This document shows, in pieces, positions 31,380-39,875 of a stretch of DNA of 64,000 nucleotides. The DNA comes from Roseococcus pinisoli (lineage in GTDB: Bacteria; Pseudomonadota; Alphaproteobacteria; Acetobacterales; Acetobacteraceae), in the NCBI RefSeq assembly GCF_018413645.1, contig NZ_JAHCDA010000002.1, positions 496,001 through 560,000 of the forward strand. Direction: 5' to 3'. The notes under the pieces are model-generated. The model did not search any database. It was not told the origin of the DNA and saw nothing but the letters and a program-made list of their open reading frames with translations. Position 1 is the first letter of the stretch, and each line of letters starts with the position of its first letter. Position numbers and translations under genes: made by a program.

Positions 31380-33952
31380 TGGCCGCACCAGTCACGCCCC
31401 CATCACATCCTTTGCATGCCTACATCGCTGGGCAGATCGCAGGGTACCTGAAGGATCGCCGCATCGTGGTCATCTACGACCCGCGCGAGGAGTTGCGGCC
31501 TTTCTTTTCCGAGCTCTCGGGCAACGCCCCGCCAGGGATCCTCGTGGCAGTGCTGGTCGGCACACGCCCTGCGAAGCTCTGCGTGTTCGACGGCTCCTTC
31601 TTTCAGGTTCGCCTGGCTGTCGAGCCGATCACCGAAGGCGAGACACCGGAAGAGACCGTCATCTACGTCCCTGGTTGCGATCGGGATGACGATGGATCAC
31701 TGCTCATGGAACTGGAAAAGGCGGGTACCTGTTACCGCCCGCCCGCGCTGCGGCAGTTTGCCCGCAACGTGCTGCGCCGGCGCACAACCGATGTGGCCAT
31801 CGACGCGATGCTCCGGGCTGAGACGCTTACCTATTCAGATCTGGCGCGCATGGCAGCCGATGAAGGTGAGGTCGGCCTGCCACCGCTTCTCAGGGGCATG
31901 TTTGGCGGAGCCGATAGCCAGACGATCCTGGCCAGCTGGATTGCGGAAACGGGACGCGACGCTGAGATCGAGACGAAGGGCGCCGTGGGCGAACTGCGCG
32001 ACATCATCCGCGCGAAGATTGGCTTGGTGGTGCCTGACGACGCTGCACTTCCTCGCATGAGGGCAATCACGGCACGCCACCTTCTTGCCAACGAGTTCCG
32101 TCTCGATCTGGCGGGCGAAGCGCCTTCCGGGGGCCCGCTAGGGCAGGTTCAGGGGCTTGAGTCGAAAGACCAGGAGAAGACCGTCCGGGAGGTGGCGCGA
32201 CGCCTTCGTGAGCGGCACCCAGAAACCTACATTGGGCTCGCCGACCGAGTTGAAGGGGAACTCGGGCTGCTCGCAGAGACATTCCAGGGCGCGGCTCTGG
32301 GCGCTATCGACACGTTCCGCTTTGAAGAGCGATCCGTCCTTGCCGCCTGCTTCGCGCTGGTCGCTTCTGATCGGTTCGAGGAGGCGCGCGCTCTTTTGGA
32401 CGGCCGCGAGCACAGTTTCTGGATCGATCGCGATGTGCTGCGGAAAACGCTCTGGGAAGCGTGTCGGTTGATGATCGAGCTCGGCCTCGCCGCCATGCGG
32501 GCCGGGGTGACAATTGCAGCGACGAACGATCGATCTGCCGACTGGGTCCAGCGGTATGTGGAGGCCGACCAGGGCTGGTATCGCCTGGACCGCGCGCAGC
32601 GACGCCTCGAAACCATCGCTCCCGAGGTGGAGGAGGAGATGGACGAACGCGCATTGGCTCGTGTCCGGGCGATCTATGACGACGTTGTCCGCCGCATGGC
32701 AGAGGGTTTCCTCAAGGCGCTCGATAAAGACGGATGGATGGTTCCCGACACCCTGCACCAGACCCGCATCTGGTCTGAGGTCGTCGTGTCCTGCGCGCGC
32801 CCGGTCGCCTACGTTCTGGTTGACGCGATGCGCTACGAGATCGGCATTGAGCTGTTCGAGCGCATCGAGCGGTTCGGAGAAGTACGAATCCGGCCAGCGA
32901 TCGCGGCGCTTCCTTCCATTACCCCTGTTGGAATGGCGGCCCTTCTGCCGGGCGCTTCTGCAGATTTTTCGATCGTTACGCAGGGTGCCAGGTTTGGCGC
33001 CAAGGTGGGCGGATCATTTTTGCCGGACCTTTCCTCGCGGCAGGCATTAGCCCGAGCTCAGGTCCCATGCTTGGTCGATCTGTCGCTCGATGAGGCGCTG
33101 TCGGGCAACGCGAAGAGCCTCCAGAAGAAGATCGCCGACGCCAAGGTGGTCATCATACGCTCGGCCGAGATCGACGGCGCTGGCGAGAACTCGAGCACTC
33201 TCTACGCACGCGCCATTATGGAGCGTGCCGTCGAGGACATCGCGCGATGCCTCCAGCGTCTCGCCGCATCCGGCATCCAGGATGTGGTGGTTGCCGCGGA
33301 CCACGGCCACCTGTTCTTCGCTGCCGACCGTGAGGCGGCCATGCGTCTGGAAGCGCCGGGCGGCGACACTGTTGACCTACACCGCCGCTGTTGGATCGGT
33401 CGTGGCGGCGCCACACCTCCAGGCAGCATCCGAGTTCAGGGCGCCAGGCTGGGCTACGCGACCGACCTCGACGTCGTGGTGCCCGCGAGCACGTCGGTCT
33501 TCAAGGCGGGCGGCAGCCTTGCCTACCATCATGGGGGTGCATCGCTGCAGGAGCTGGTCATTCCCGTTCTAACCGTGAAGCTGAAGGCCCGTGCACCAGC
33601 GTTGACCGAGAAGAACGCAGTGACCGTCACGCACGACTTTGATGCGGTAACAAACCGGATTTTCTCTCTCCACATTGAGCTCGGAAGCGGAGGCAAGGGT
33701 CTATTCGACGCCGCGCGGACCGTTAGACCAGTGGTGCTGGCAGGTGAACGTATCGTCGCTAAGGCGGGAGTCGCGGTTGGTGCGGTGCTTGAAGATGGAC
33801 GTCTCACCCTTGAGCCCGGGAAGCGTGCGAACGTCGGCTTCATCCTGACCGACGACACCGTCACCTCGGTACGCATCCAAATACTAGACGCCGAAACAGA
33901 CGCGGTTCTTTACACGTCTGCCAAGGAAGTTCCCGTACGGCTTGGAGTTTGA
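31376..33952 (+). CDS. pglZ: BREX alkaline-phosphatase-superfamily protein PglZ
   Basis: 858 residues. PglZ is the common marker of all BREX systems; its C-terminal domain has the alkaline phosphatase fold, and relatives show metal-dependent phosphodiesterase or nuclease activity. The metal-site blocks are visible: YVLVDAMRYEIG near residue 480 and VVAADHGHLFF near 640 (Asp-His-Gly-His). The region before residue 450 is helical, and the last 200 residues are a beta-rich tail. Start ATG 31376 overlaps the stop of the second pglX gene (ATGATG; the ATG at 31379 is possible too). It ends three bases before brxL. Confidence 0.92.
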   Translation: MMAAPVTPPSHPLHAYIAGQIAGYLKDRRIVVIYDPREELRPFFSELSGNAPPGILVAVLVGTRPAKLCVFDGSFFQVRLAVEPITEGETPEETVIYVPGCDRDDDGSLLMELEKAGTCYRPPALRQFARNVLRRRTTDVAIDAMLRAETLTYSDLARMAADEGEVGLPPLLRGMFGGADSQTILASWIAETGRDAEIETKGAVGELRDIIRAKIGLVVPDDAALPRMRAITARHLLANEFRLDLAGEAPSGGPLGQVQGLESKDQEKTVREVARRLRERHPETYIGLADRVEGELGLLAETFQGAALGAIDTFRFEERSVLAACFALVASDRFEEARALLDGREHSFWIDRDVLRKTLWEACRLMIELGLAAMRAGVTIAATNDRSADWVQRYVEADQGWYRLDRAQRRLETIAPEVEEEMDERALARVRAIYDDVVRRMAEGFLKALDKDGWMVPDTLHQTRIWSEVVVSCARPVAYVLVDAMRYEIGIELFERIERFGEVRIRPAIAALPSITPVGMAALLPGASADFSIVTQGARFGAKVGGSFLPDLSSRQALARAQVPCLVDLSLDEALSGNAKSLQKKIADAKVVIIRSAEIDGAGENSSTLYARAIMERAVEDIARCLQRLAASGIQDVVVAADHGHLFFAADREAAMRLEAPGGDTVDLHRRCWIGRGGATPPGSIRVQGARLGYATDLDVVVPASTSVFKAGGSLAYHHGGASLQELVIPVLTVKLKARAPALTEKNAVTVTHDFDAVTNRIFSLHIELGSGGKGLFDAARTVRPVVLAGERIVAKAGVAVGAVLEDGRLTLEPGKRANVGFILTDDTVTSVRIQILDAETDAVLYTSAKEVPVRLGV

Positions 33953-33955
33953 TGA

Positions 33956-35989
33956 ATGAGTACGCCAATAAGGGACGAGCTCGACAACAAGGTCAATCGC
34001 ATCTTCGCCGGGAAGGTGGTGCGGAAGGATCTGGTTCGGCGCGTCAAGGTCGGCGCCAACGTCCCGGTTTTCGTCCTCGAATTTCTACTTGGAAAATATT
34101 GTGCCTCATCGGATGAGCTAGCCATCCAGATGGGTTTACAGGTCGTCAATCAGACACTAGCCGAGAACTATATTCGGCCTGACGAATCGATGAAGGCGCA
34201 AAGCAAAGTCAAGGAAAAGGGGCGCTGGACATTTATCGATAAGGTCAAGGTTCGACTGACCGATTCCGACTATTGGGCGGATGTGACAAATTTTGGGAAC
34301 CGGAACGTCCATATTCCTGACCAGTATGTCCGGGATTATGAACGCCTGCTCACCGGTGGCATCTGGGCGCAGGTCGATATGCGCTTCGAGTACGATGAGG
34401 AAGGCAAGGGGAAGAATCCCTTTTGGATCGACAAGCTGACGCCCATTCAGGTCGCCACCTTCGCCCTTGAGGACTACCAGCGGCTGCGTCGCGAGTTCAC
34501 CACCGACGAGTGGATCGACCTGATGCTGCGCAGCATGGGTTACGAGCCCAATGGCATGACGCGAAGGCTCAAGTTCTTGTTTCTGACCAGGCTGATTCCG
34601 CTGTGTGAGCGCAACTATAACCTAGTGGAGCTCGGGCCTCGTGGGACAGGCAAGAGCTACGTGATTCAGGAAGTATCTCCCTACGCGGCACTCATGACCG
34701 GCCCCACTACGGTGGCCAATCTATTCGGTCATATGGGTGGTCGGACCAAGGGGCTGGTGCAAATCTGGGACGTCGTCGGTTTTGATGAGGTCGCTGACCT
34801 GGAGAAGATGCCGAAGGAAGTCATCACGACGATGAAGACCTACTGCGAGTCTGGGTCTTTTCAGCGAGGTCAGGAGGCAGCTTCCGGCGAGGCAAGTGTT
34901 GCGATGTTTGGCAACACCAATCAACCCATCGAAGTGATGGTTCAATCCGGTCATCTTTTTGAGCCAATGCCGTCTGTCATCCGAGACGACATGGCGTTCA
35001 TCGACCGCCTACATTTCTATCTCCCAGGATGGGAGATCCCGAAAATGCGGAACGATCTGTTCACAGATCACTACGGCTTTGTAGTCGACTACCTCGCTGA
35101 GGCGCTTCGAGATCTTCGCAAGCATAACTTCACGGAGGTGGTTGACCGACACTTCGGGATGGGATCTCACCTGGTCACCCGCGACCGCAAGGCCGTCAAG
35201 AAGACCGTTTCGGGTTTGATGAAAATCCTTCATCCGCATGGGGATGCCACAAAGGACGAGATCGCAGAGCTACTCGAATTCGCGATGGAGGGCCGGCGCA
35301 GGGTGAAAGAGCAGCTCAAAAAGATGGGCTCGTTCGAATATTACCATACTTCGTTCAGCTACACGGATAGCGACACGGGCGAAGAGCGATTCGTGGGTGT
35401 CCCCGAGCAAGGCGGGCGCAATCTCATATCTTCAGAGCCGATGCCACCGGGCACCGTTTACACGGCGAGCGTCGGTCAAGATGGGACCGTCGGTATGTTT
35501 CGCGTTGAAGTGTCAGTCGCAGCGGGTGGGGGCAAGTTGCGCACTGCCGGCGGAGTAAACGGAGCCACCAAGGAATCGGTCAGCCGAGCGTTCGGGTACA
35601 TGCTTGCGAGGAAAAACGAACTGGGAATCGGCAAGGAAATCGATGTGTCGGACCTTCACGTGGAGGTCATCGATTTGCTGAACAATCGAGTTGAGGGGGA
35701 GATCGGGCTAGCCTTCCTCATCGCGGCCTTCTCCGCACTCAAGAAGGCGCCCGTCACCGCGGCGTTGCTAGTTCTCGGCGACCTCAGCATCCAAGGGAAC
35801 ATCAAGGGCGTGAGGTCCTTGGTAGAGCCGCTCCAAGTCGCCATGGACAATGGGGCGAAGCGCGCCCTGATCCCGATCGAGAACAAGAGAAGCTATCTCG
35901 AGGTCAGCGGCGATGTGATGGAGCACGTCGATCCAATTTTTTTCGGGGATCCAAAGACAGCTGCCTTCAAGGCTTTGGGCTTGAACTGA
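33956..35989 (+). CDS. brxL: BREX AAA+ protein BrxL (Lon-like)
   Basis: 677 residues, standard for BrxL, the effector-type AAA+ protein of type 1 and type 4 BREX; it forms rings on DNA and is needed for phage restriction. The AAA+ part has Walker A ELGPRGTGKSYVIQ near residue 226-238 and a Walker B-like block VVGFDEVADLEKMP near 273. The C-terminal part (about 480-677) resembles the Lon protease domain (GDLSIQGNIKGVRS near 608, NGAKRALIPIENK near 632), but the Lon Ser-Lys dyad is not found: NRVEGEIGLAFL stands where DGPSAG is expected. It closes the operon. Confidence 0.93.
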   Translation: MSTPIRDELDNKVNRIFAGKVVRKDLVRRVKVGANVPVFVLEFLLGKYCASSDELAIQMGLQVVNQTLAENYIRPDESMKAQSKVKEKGRWTFIDKVKVRLTDSDYWADVTNFGNRNVHIPDQYVRDYERLLTGGIWAQVDMRFEYDEEGKGKNPFWIDKLTPIQVATFALEDYQRLRREFTTDEWIDLMLRSMGYEPNGMTRRLKFLFLTRLIPLCERNYNLVELGPRGTGKSYVIQEVSPYAALMTGPTTVANLFGHMGGRTKGLVQIWDVVGFDEVADLEKMPKEVITTMKTYCESGSFQRGQEAASGEASVAMFGNTNQPIEVMVQSGHLFEPMPSVIRDDMAFIDRLHFYLPGWEIPKMRNDLFTDHYGFVVDYLAEALRDLRKHNFTEVVDRHFGMGSHLVTRDRKAVKKTVSGLMKILHPHGDATKDEIAELLEFAMEGRRRVKEQLKKMGSFEYYHTSFSYTDSDTGEERFVGVPEQGGRNLISSEPMPPGTVYTASVGQDGTVGMFRVEVSVAAGGGKLRTAGGVNGATKESVSRAFGYMLARKNELGIGKEIDVSDLHVEVIDLLNNRVEGEIGLAFLIAAFSALKKAPVTAALLVLGDLSIQGNIKGVRSLVEPLQVAMDNGAKRALIPIENKRSYLEVSGDVMEHVDPIFFGDPKTAAFKALGLN

Positions 35990-36300
35990 CCGGCTATGCA
36001 ATCAGCAGGTTAGAATCGACGCTGGCGCATATCCGATTCGTGCTCCGGCCGCTCTTGGGAACCACTCGAATATTCGAACCGGGGCAAGTTCCGATCGCGC
36101 GGAAACCGGCCTATTACCTAGGTTTTTGAGTTCCGTACTAAAGCGCCCAAGTCAGGAGGTCCGGAGAGAAAGGGCCTCGGGAGAGCGATTTTCGGCCGTC
36201 TCCGCGTCCGGCCAGTCAACAGCTCTGCCCAGAAAACCCCAGGAAACCTGCCGCTCAGCGCGGCGTCCGATCAGGCGGAGAGTGCGGCTCGTAGGGGAAC
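35990..36300. other. Intergenic region between brxL and tRNA-Ser
   Basis: About 310 bases, no gene recognised. It contains a short AT-rich part near 36110-36130 and otherwise mixed sequence. No integrase or remnant of one was seen, and I did not find a second copy of the tRNA 3' end as an attachment repeat. This is the right border zone of the accessory island. Confidence 0.4.
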
Positions 36301-36390
36301 TGGCGGACAGGGTGGGATTCGAACCCACGGTGGGGTCACCCCCACGCCGGTTTTCAAGACCGGAGCCTTAAACCGCTCGGCCACCTGTCC
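36301..36390 (-). tRNA. tRNA-Ser (anticodon TGA)
   Basis: A 90-base class II tRNA on the minus strand. Acceptor arms GGACAGG and CCTGTCC pair, the CCA end is encoded, and the T arm holds GGTTCGAATCC. The anticodon loop is CTTGAAA on a CCGGT/ACCGG stem, so the anticodon is TGA, reading UCA-type serine codons. The long variable arm (GTGGGGGTGACCCCAC) is typical of tRNA-Ser. Its 3' end faces the BREX region; tRNA 3' ends are common integration sites. Confidence 0.95.
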
Positions 36391-36431
36391 CCGTCATCCA
36401 GCATGTCGCGAAACATTGCGTCGGGCGCAAG

Positions 36432-36463
36432 CCCTTGGGGGACGGCAGCGCGTCCCCCAGGGG
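36432..36463 (-). terminator. Hairpin terminator of the MmgE/PrpD gene
   Basis: CCCTTGGGGGACG and CGTCCCCCAGGGG form a 13-bp stem with one G-U pair and a six-base loop. It lies 4 bases past the MmgE/PrpD stop on the minus strand. No T tract follows. Confidence 0.6.
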
Positions 36464-36466
36464 TCG

Positions 36467-37867
36467 TTACTCGCCGGCCAGGCGGGTTTCCGTGCGAGGC
36501 ACGCCCAGGCGCATCAGGGCGTTCACGTCGGCCGCGCCCGCCAGGCTGACCACGGCATCGGCGAGCTGCGTCGCCTGGGCCGTGCCCAGCACCGCATCGG
36601 CCAGGCCGTGGAACTTGGCGCGCAGCTCGTCCTCGGTGAGGAAGTTCGCCGGCTCGCCCTTGGGCACCACCACCATCTTCGTGAAGACCTGACCGCGCGC
36701 GCGGATCGTCAGCTTGCCGGACATATAGGCCGGGAACTCGGCCTGCACCTCCGGGTCCTCCACGCAATCGACCTTGGGCATGAGGGCGCGCAGCTCCGGC
36801 GCGTTCATTTTCGGATAGCTGTCCCAGCCGAAATGCCCATGCGCCAGGGCGCAGGCCACCACGAAGGGCCCGCTGAACTGCCCGTCGACCACGTTCTGGG
36901 GGTTCTGCTTATAGGCGAGGGGGGCACCCACGAGCAGCATACCCTTGTTGGGCAGGCCCATCGTGACCGATTCGATCTCCTCGGCCTTCAGGCCGTGCTC
37001 GGCCCGCAGCGCTAGCGCGGCATCCACATTGGCATGACCGTAGCGGCAGGAGGGATAGGGCTTCACCGCCGTCTCCATCAGCTCGAACTCGGTGCCGAGA
37101 TTGCGGACCGCGCGCTCCGGCACCGGGTTCGGCGCATAGGCGCGCAGGAAGCCGGCCTTGCCCTCCAGCGCCTCGGCCGCGCCCCGGAAGCCCTCTCGCG
37201 CCAGCAGCGCGGCCGAGAGGCCGGCCATGGCCGCCCAGCCCACCTGGAAGCGCTTCGTCCAGGCGCCGTTCTTCAGGAACTGCAGGCTGCCGGCCGACTG
37301 GCTGAGCGCGATGCCGAAGGCGTCCTCGATCTGCGCGGCCGTGAGGCCGAAGATCCGCCCCGCGGCGGCAGCACCGCCGAAGACGCCGCAGGTCGCAGTC
37401 GGGTGGTAGCCGCGGTCGTAATGATCGCCGCCCGGCAGGGCGACGGCGAGGCGGTTGGTGACCTCGTAGCCGGCGACGATCGCCGCGATCACATCCTTGC
37501 CCGAGGCGCCGGTCATCTCGGCGGCGGCCAGCGCGGCCGGGATCACGGGCGCGCCCGGATGCAGCGTGCCGGCCGCATGGGTGTCGTCGAAATCGAGGCT
37601 ATGGGCGAAGGCGCCGTTCAGGAGGGCCGCGCCCATGGGGGACCAGCGGCTGGCCTCGCCGAAGACGGCGTGGTTGCCGTGCGAGAGGCCCATGCTGCGC
37701 GCCGCCGCCATGAGCGGCTGGCTGCTCTCCGCATCGTGCCGTCCGCGGACGATGTTGCCGAGGAGGTCCAGGATCAGGAATCGCGTGCGAGTCTCGACGT
37801 CGGACGGCAGGTCCTCGTGGCGAATCGTCGCGGCGTAGCGGGCGAACTGGGCGGTGACATCGGTCAT
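36467..37867 (-). CDS. MmgE/PrpD-family protein
   Basis: 466 residues from ATG 37867, with GGAGGT eight bases upstream. The family includes 2-methylcitrate dehydratase PrpD and cis-aconitate decarboxylase; most bacterial members have no assigned substrate. Visible blocks: AHSLDFDDTHAAGTLHPGAPV near residues 85-105 (in two parts, with the conserved DFDDTH), GYEVTNRLAVALP near 130, HPTATCGVFGGAAAA near 150 and KPYPSCRYGHANVDAAL near 295. It stands alone between tRNA-Ser and a lytic transglycosylase. No prpB or prpC genes are near, so a role in propionate breakdown is not supported here. Confidence 0.85.
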   Translation of the reverse strand: MTDVTAQFARYAATIRHEDLPSDVETRTRFLILDLLGNIVRGRHDAESSQPLMAAARSMGLSHGNHAVFGEASRWSPMGAALLNGAFAHSLDFDDTHAAGTLHPGAPVIPAALAAAEMTGASGKDVIAAIVAGYEVTNRLAVALPGGDHYDRGYHPTATCGVFGGAAAAGRIFGLTAAQIEDAFGIALSQSAGSLQFLKNGAWTKRFQVGWAAMAGLSAALLAREGFRGAAEALEGKAGFLRAYAPNPVPERAVRNLGTEFELMETAVKPYPSCRYGHANVDAALALRAEHGLKAEEIESVTMGLPNKGMLLVGAPLAYKQNPQNVVDGQFSGPFVVACALAHGHFGWDSYPKMNAPELRALMPKVDCVEDPEVQAEFPAYMSGKLTIRARGQVFTKMVVVPKGEPANFLTEDELRAKFHGLADAVLGTAQATQLADAVVSLAGAADVNALMRLGVPRTETRLAGE

Positions 37868-37985
37868 GACGCGACCTCCTTCGAATTTGATTTTCGGCAG
37901 TAAATCAGAGGCGACGGCCGCACACCAGCGCGTCTCCGGTTCTTCCGCGTTGCAGCGACGGGCGGGAAGTGCCACTTAGGCCGGC

Positions 37986-38966
37986 ATGTTCACGCGACGT
38001 TTCCTGCCAGCCTGTTCCCTGGGACTGGCGGCGACCCCGGCCCTGGTCCGGAACGCACGAGGGCAGGGGAGCTTCTCCTCTTTCCTGGACGGCGTCAGAA
38101 CCGAAGCCCGCCGCAACGGCGTCAGCGCCAATATCCTGAACCAGGCCTTTGCCAACCTGCAGCCGAATGATCGCGTGCTGGAGCTGGACCGCCGTCAGGC
38201 CGAGTTCACGCAGACCTGGCCGCAGTATCGGGACGCGCGCCTCTCCCAGACCCGGATCGATGCCGGTCGCCGCGCCTATGCCGAGAATCGCGCGCTGCTC
38301 CAGGCCATCGAGGCGCGCTTCCGAGTGTCGTCCCGCATCGTCGTCGCCATCTGGGGCATGGAGACGAACTACGGCAGCTTCACCGGCAACTTCAACGTCA
38401 TCGAGGCGCTGGCCACCCTCGCCTGGGAGGGCCGCCGCGCCACCTTCTTCCGGGCCGAGCTGATGGCCGCCCTGCGGATCCTCGACGCCGGGCATGTCCG
38501 CGTCGACCGCATGCGCGGCAGCTATGCCGGCGCCATGGGCCAGCCCCAGTTCATGCCGACCAGCTTCGAGCGGATGGCCGTCGACTTCGACGGCGATGGC
38601 CGCCGCGACATCTGGGACAACAAGGCCGACGCGCTTGGCTCTATCGCCAACTATCTGGCGCGGTCCGGCTCCGGATGGCGCGAGGGCGAGATCTGGGGCT
38701 TCGAGGTCCAGCTGCCCGGGCGCTTTGACACCACCCAGGCCGATCATCGCCAGATGCGCGCCGTCGCCGAATGGGCACGGATGGGCGTTACCAGGACGCG
38801 CGGCAGCCTGCCCCAGGGTGGGGACTGGGCGATCGTGATCCCCGGCCTGTCCCGCGGCGACACCCAGGCCTTCATGGTGGGCCAGAACTTCATGCAGATC
38901 CGGCGCTACAACCCGTCGAACTTCTACGCGACGGCGGTCGGTCTGCTGTCGGACAGGGTGGCGTGA
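37986..38966 (+). CDS. Lytic murein transglycosylase, MltB family
   Basis: 326 residues. MltB-type enzymes cut the glycan strands of peptidoglycan with formation of 1,6-anhydro-MurNAc. A twin-Arg-containing signal (MFTRRFLPACSLGLAATPAL) precedes the mature enzyme; the Cys lies in a poor lipobox context, so export without lipid is likely. The catalytic Glu is in IVVAIWGMETNYGSF near residue 130, and the family block GSYAGAMGQPQFMPTSF near 178 is clear. It overlaps the rlpA start by GTGA, forming an operon with cell-wall genes rlpA and dacC. Confidence 0.92.
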   Translation: MFTRRFLPACSLGLAATPALVRNARGQGSFSSFLDGVRTEARRNGVSANILNQAFANLQPNDRVLELDRRQAEFTQTWPQYRDARLSQTRIDAGRRAYAENRALLQAIEARFRVSSRIVVAIWGMETNYGSFTGNFNVIEALATLAWEGRRATFFRAELMAALRILDAGHVRVDRMRGSYAGAMGQPQFMPTSFERMAVDFDGDGRRDIWDNKADALGSIANYLARSGSGWREGEIWGFEVQLPGRFDTTQADHRQMRAVAEWARMGVTRTRGSLPQGGDWAIVIPGLSRGDTQAFMVGQNFMQIRRYNPSNFYATAVGLLSDRVA

Positions 38967-39826
38967 AGCACGCCTTTCTGGCGATCCTCCTGCTGGCCGG
39001 ATGCTCGCGCACGCCGGCCGAGGCTCCTCAACCGCGTTACAATCTGGGCGAGCCCTACCGCGCCGGGGGCCTCTGGTCCTATCCGCGCGAGGAGTTCGAT
39101 CGCCAGGAGACGGGAATCGCCGCCGTCCTGCCCACGGGGGCCCGCGGGCTCACGGCGAATGGCGAGCTCCGCGACGACCGCGGGATGCTGGCCGCGCATC
39201 GTACCTTGCAGCTGCCGGCCATCGTCACCGTCACCAATCTGGAGAATGGCCGCTCCCTGCGGCTGCGCGTGAACGATCGCGGCCCGACGATGGTAGGCCG
39301 GGTGATCGGCGTCACGCCGCGCGCCGCCGAGCTGCTGGGCGCCCGCGGGCCGTTCCGTGTCCGCGTCGTCGTGGACGGCCAGGCCTCCCGCGCCGCCATC
39401 GACGGGCTGGCCGGCCAGCATGTCCTGCCGATCCAGGCCGCCCCCGTGGGGCGGGTGGATCGGGAAGGACTCGCGCCGCCCCCTGGCGCCCGCGGCTCCG
39501 CCGGGCCCGCCATCGCCGTGCGCGCCGCGGCCGAGGAAGCGGCGCCCACCGCGCGGCCGCCGGAACGCCTGCCGGAACAGGTCGTCCAGGGGCCGGTCTA
39601 TTCGGCCGGCTCCATCTGGCTGGAGGCCGGGCAGTTCTTCCGGCGCGATCTGGCCCAGGCCCAGGCCGCCCGCATCGGCGGCCGTGCCGAGCCTTTCGGT
39701 CCTCCGGGCCGCCAGCAGCAATGGCGGGTGCGCTCCGGTCCTTATTCCACCATCGCCGAGGGCGACGCCGCCCTGGCACGGGCGCTCGCCGCCGGACAGC
39801 CTGACCTTCGGCTTGCCGTCGACTAG
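38963..39826 (+). CDS. rlpA: Septal ring lytic transglycosylase RlpA family lipoprotein with SPOR domain
   Basis: 287 residues from GTG 38963, which overlaps the mltB-like stop. The lipoprotein signal MKHAFLAILLLAGCSR has the lipobox L-A-G-C at residue 14. The double-psi beta-barrel domain follows, with TGIAAVLPTG, then ANGELRDDRGMLAAHRTLQLP near residue 65 and VNDRGPTMVGRVIGVTPRAA near 105 (catalytic Asp/His). The C-terminal 75 residues form a SPOR domain (IWLEAGQFFRRDLAQAQAAR), which binds denuded septal glycan. RlpA probably acts at the division septum. Confidence 0.88.
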   Translation: MKHAFLAILLLAGCSRTPAEAPQPRYNLGEPYRAGGLWSYPREEFDRQETGIAAVLPTGARGLTANGELRDDRGMLAAHRTLQLPAIVTVTNLENGRSLRLRVNDRGPTMVGRVIGVTPRAAELLGARGPFRVRVVVDGQASRAAIDGLAGQHVLPIQAAPVGRVDREGLAPPPGARGSAGPAIAVRAAAEEAAPTARPPERLPEQVVQGPVYSAGSIWLEAGQFFRRDLAQAQAARIGGRAEPFGPPGRQQQWRVRSGPYSTIAEGDAALARALAAGQPDLRLAVD

Positions 39827-39875
39827 GCCTCCGGCGTATGGCCTTCCCGTGCCCGCTTCCAAGAGGGATTCCCAC

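Noticed and set aside
36467-37867. Calling the MmgE/PrpD protein a 2-methylcitrate dehydratase
   Set aside because: No prpB, prpC or acnM genes are near, and many family members have other functions.
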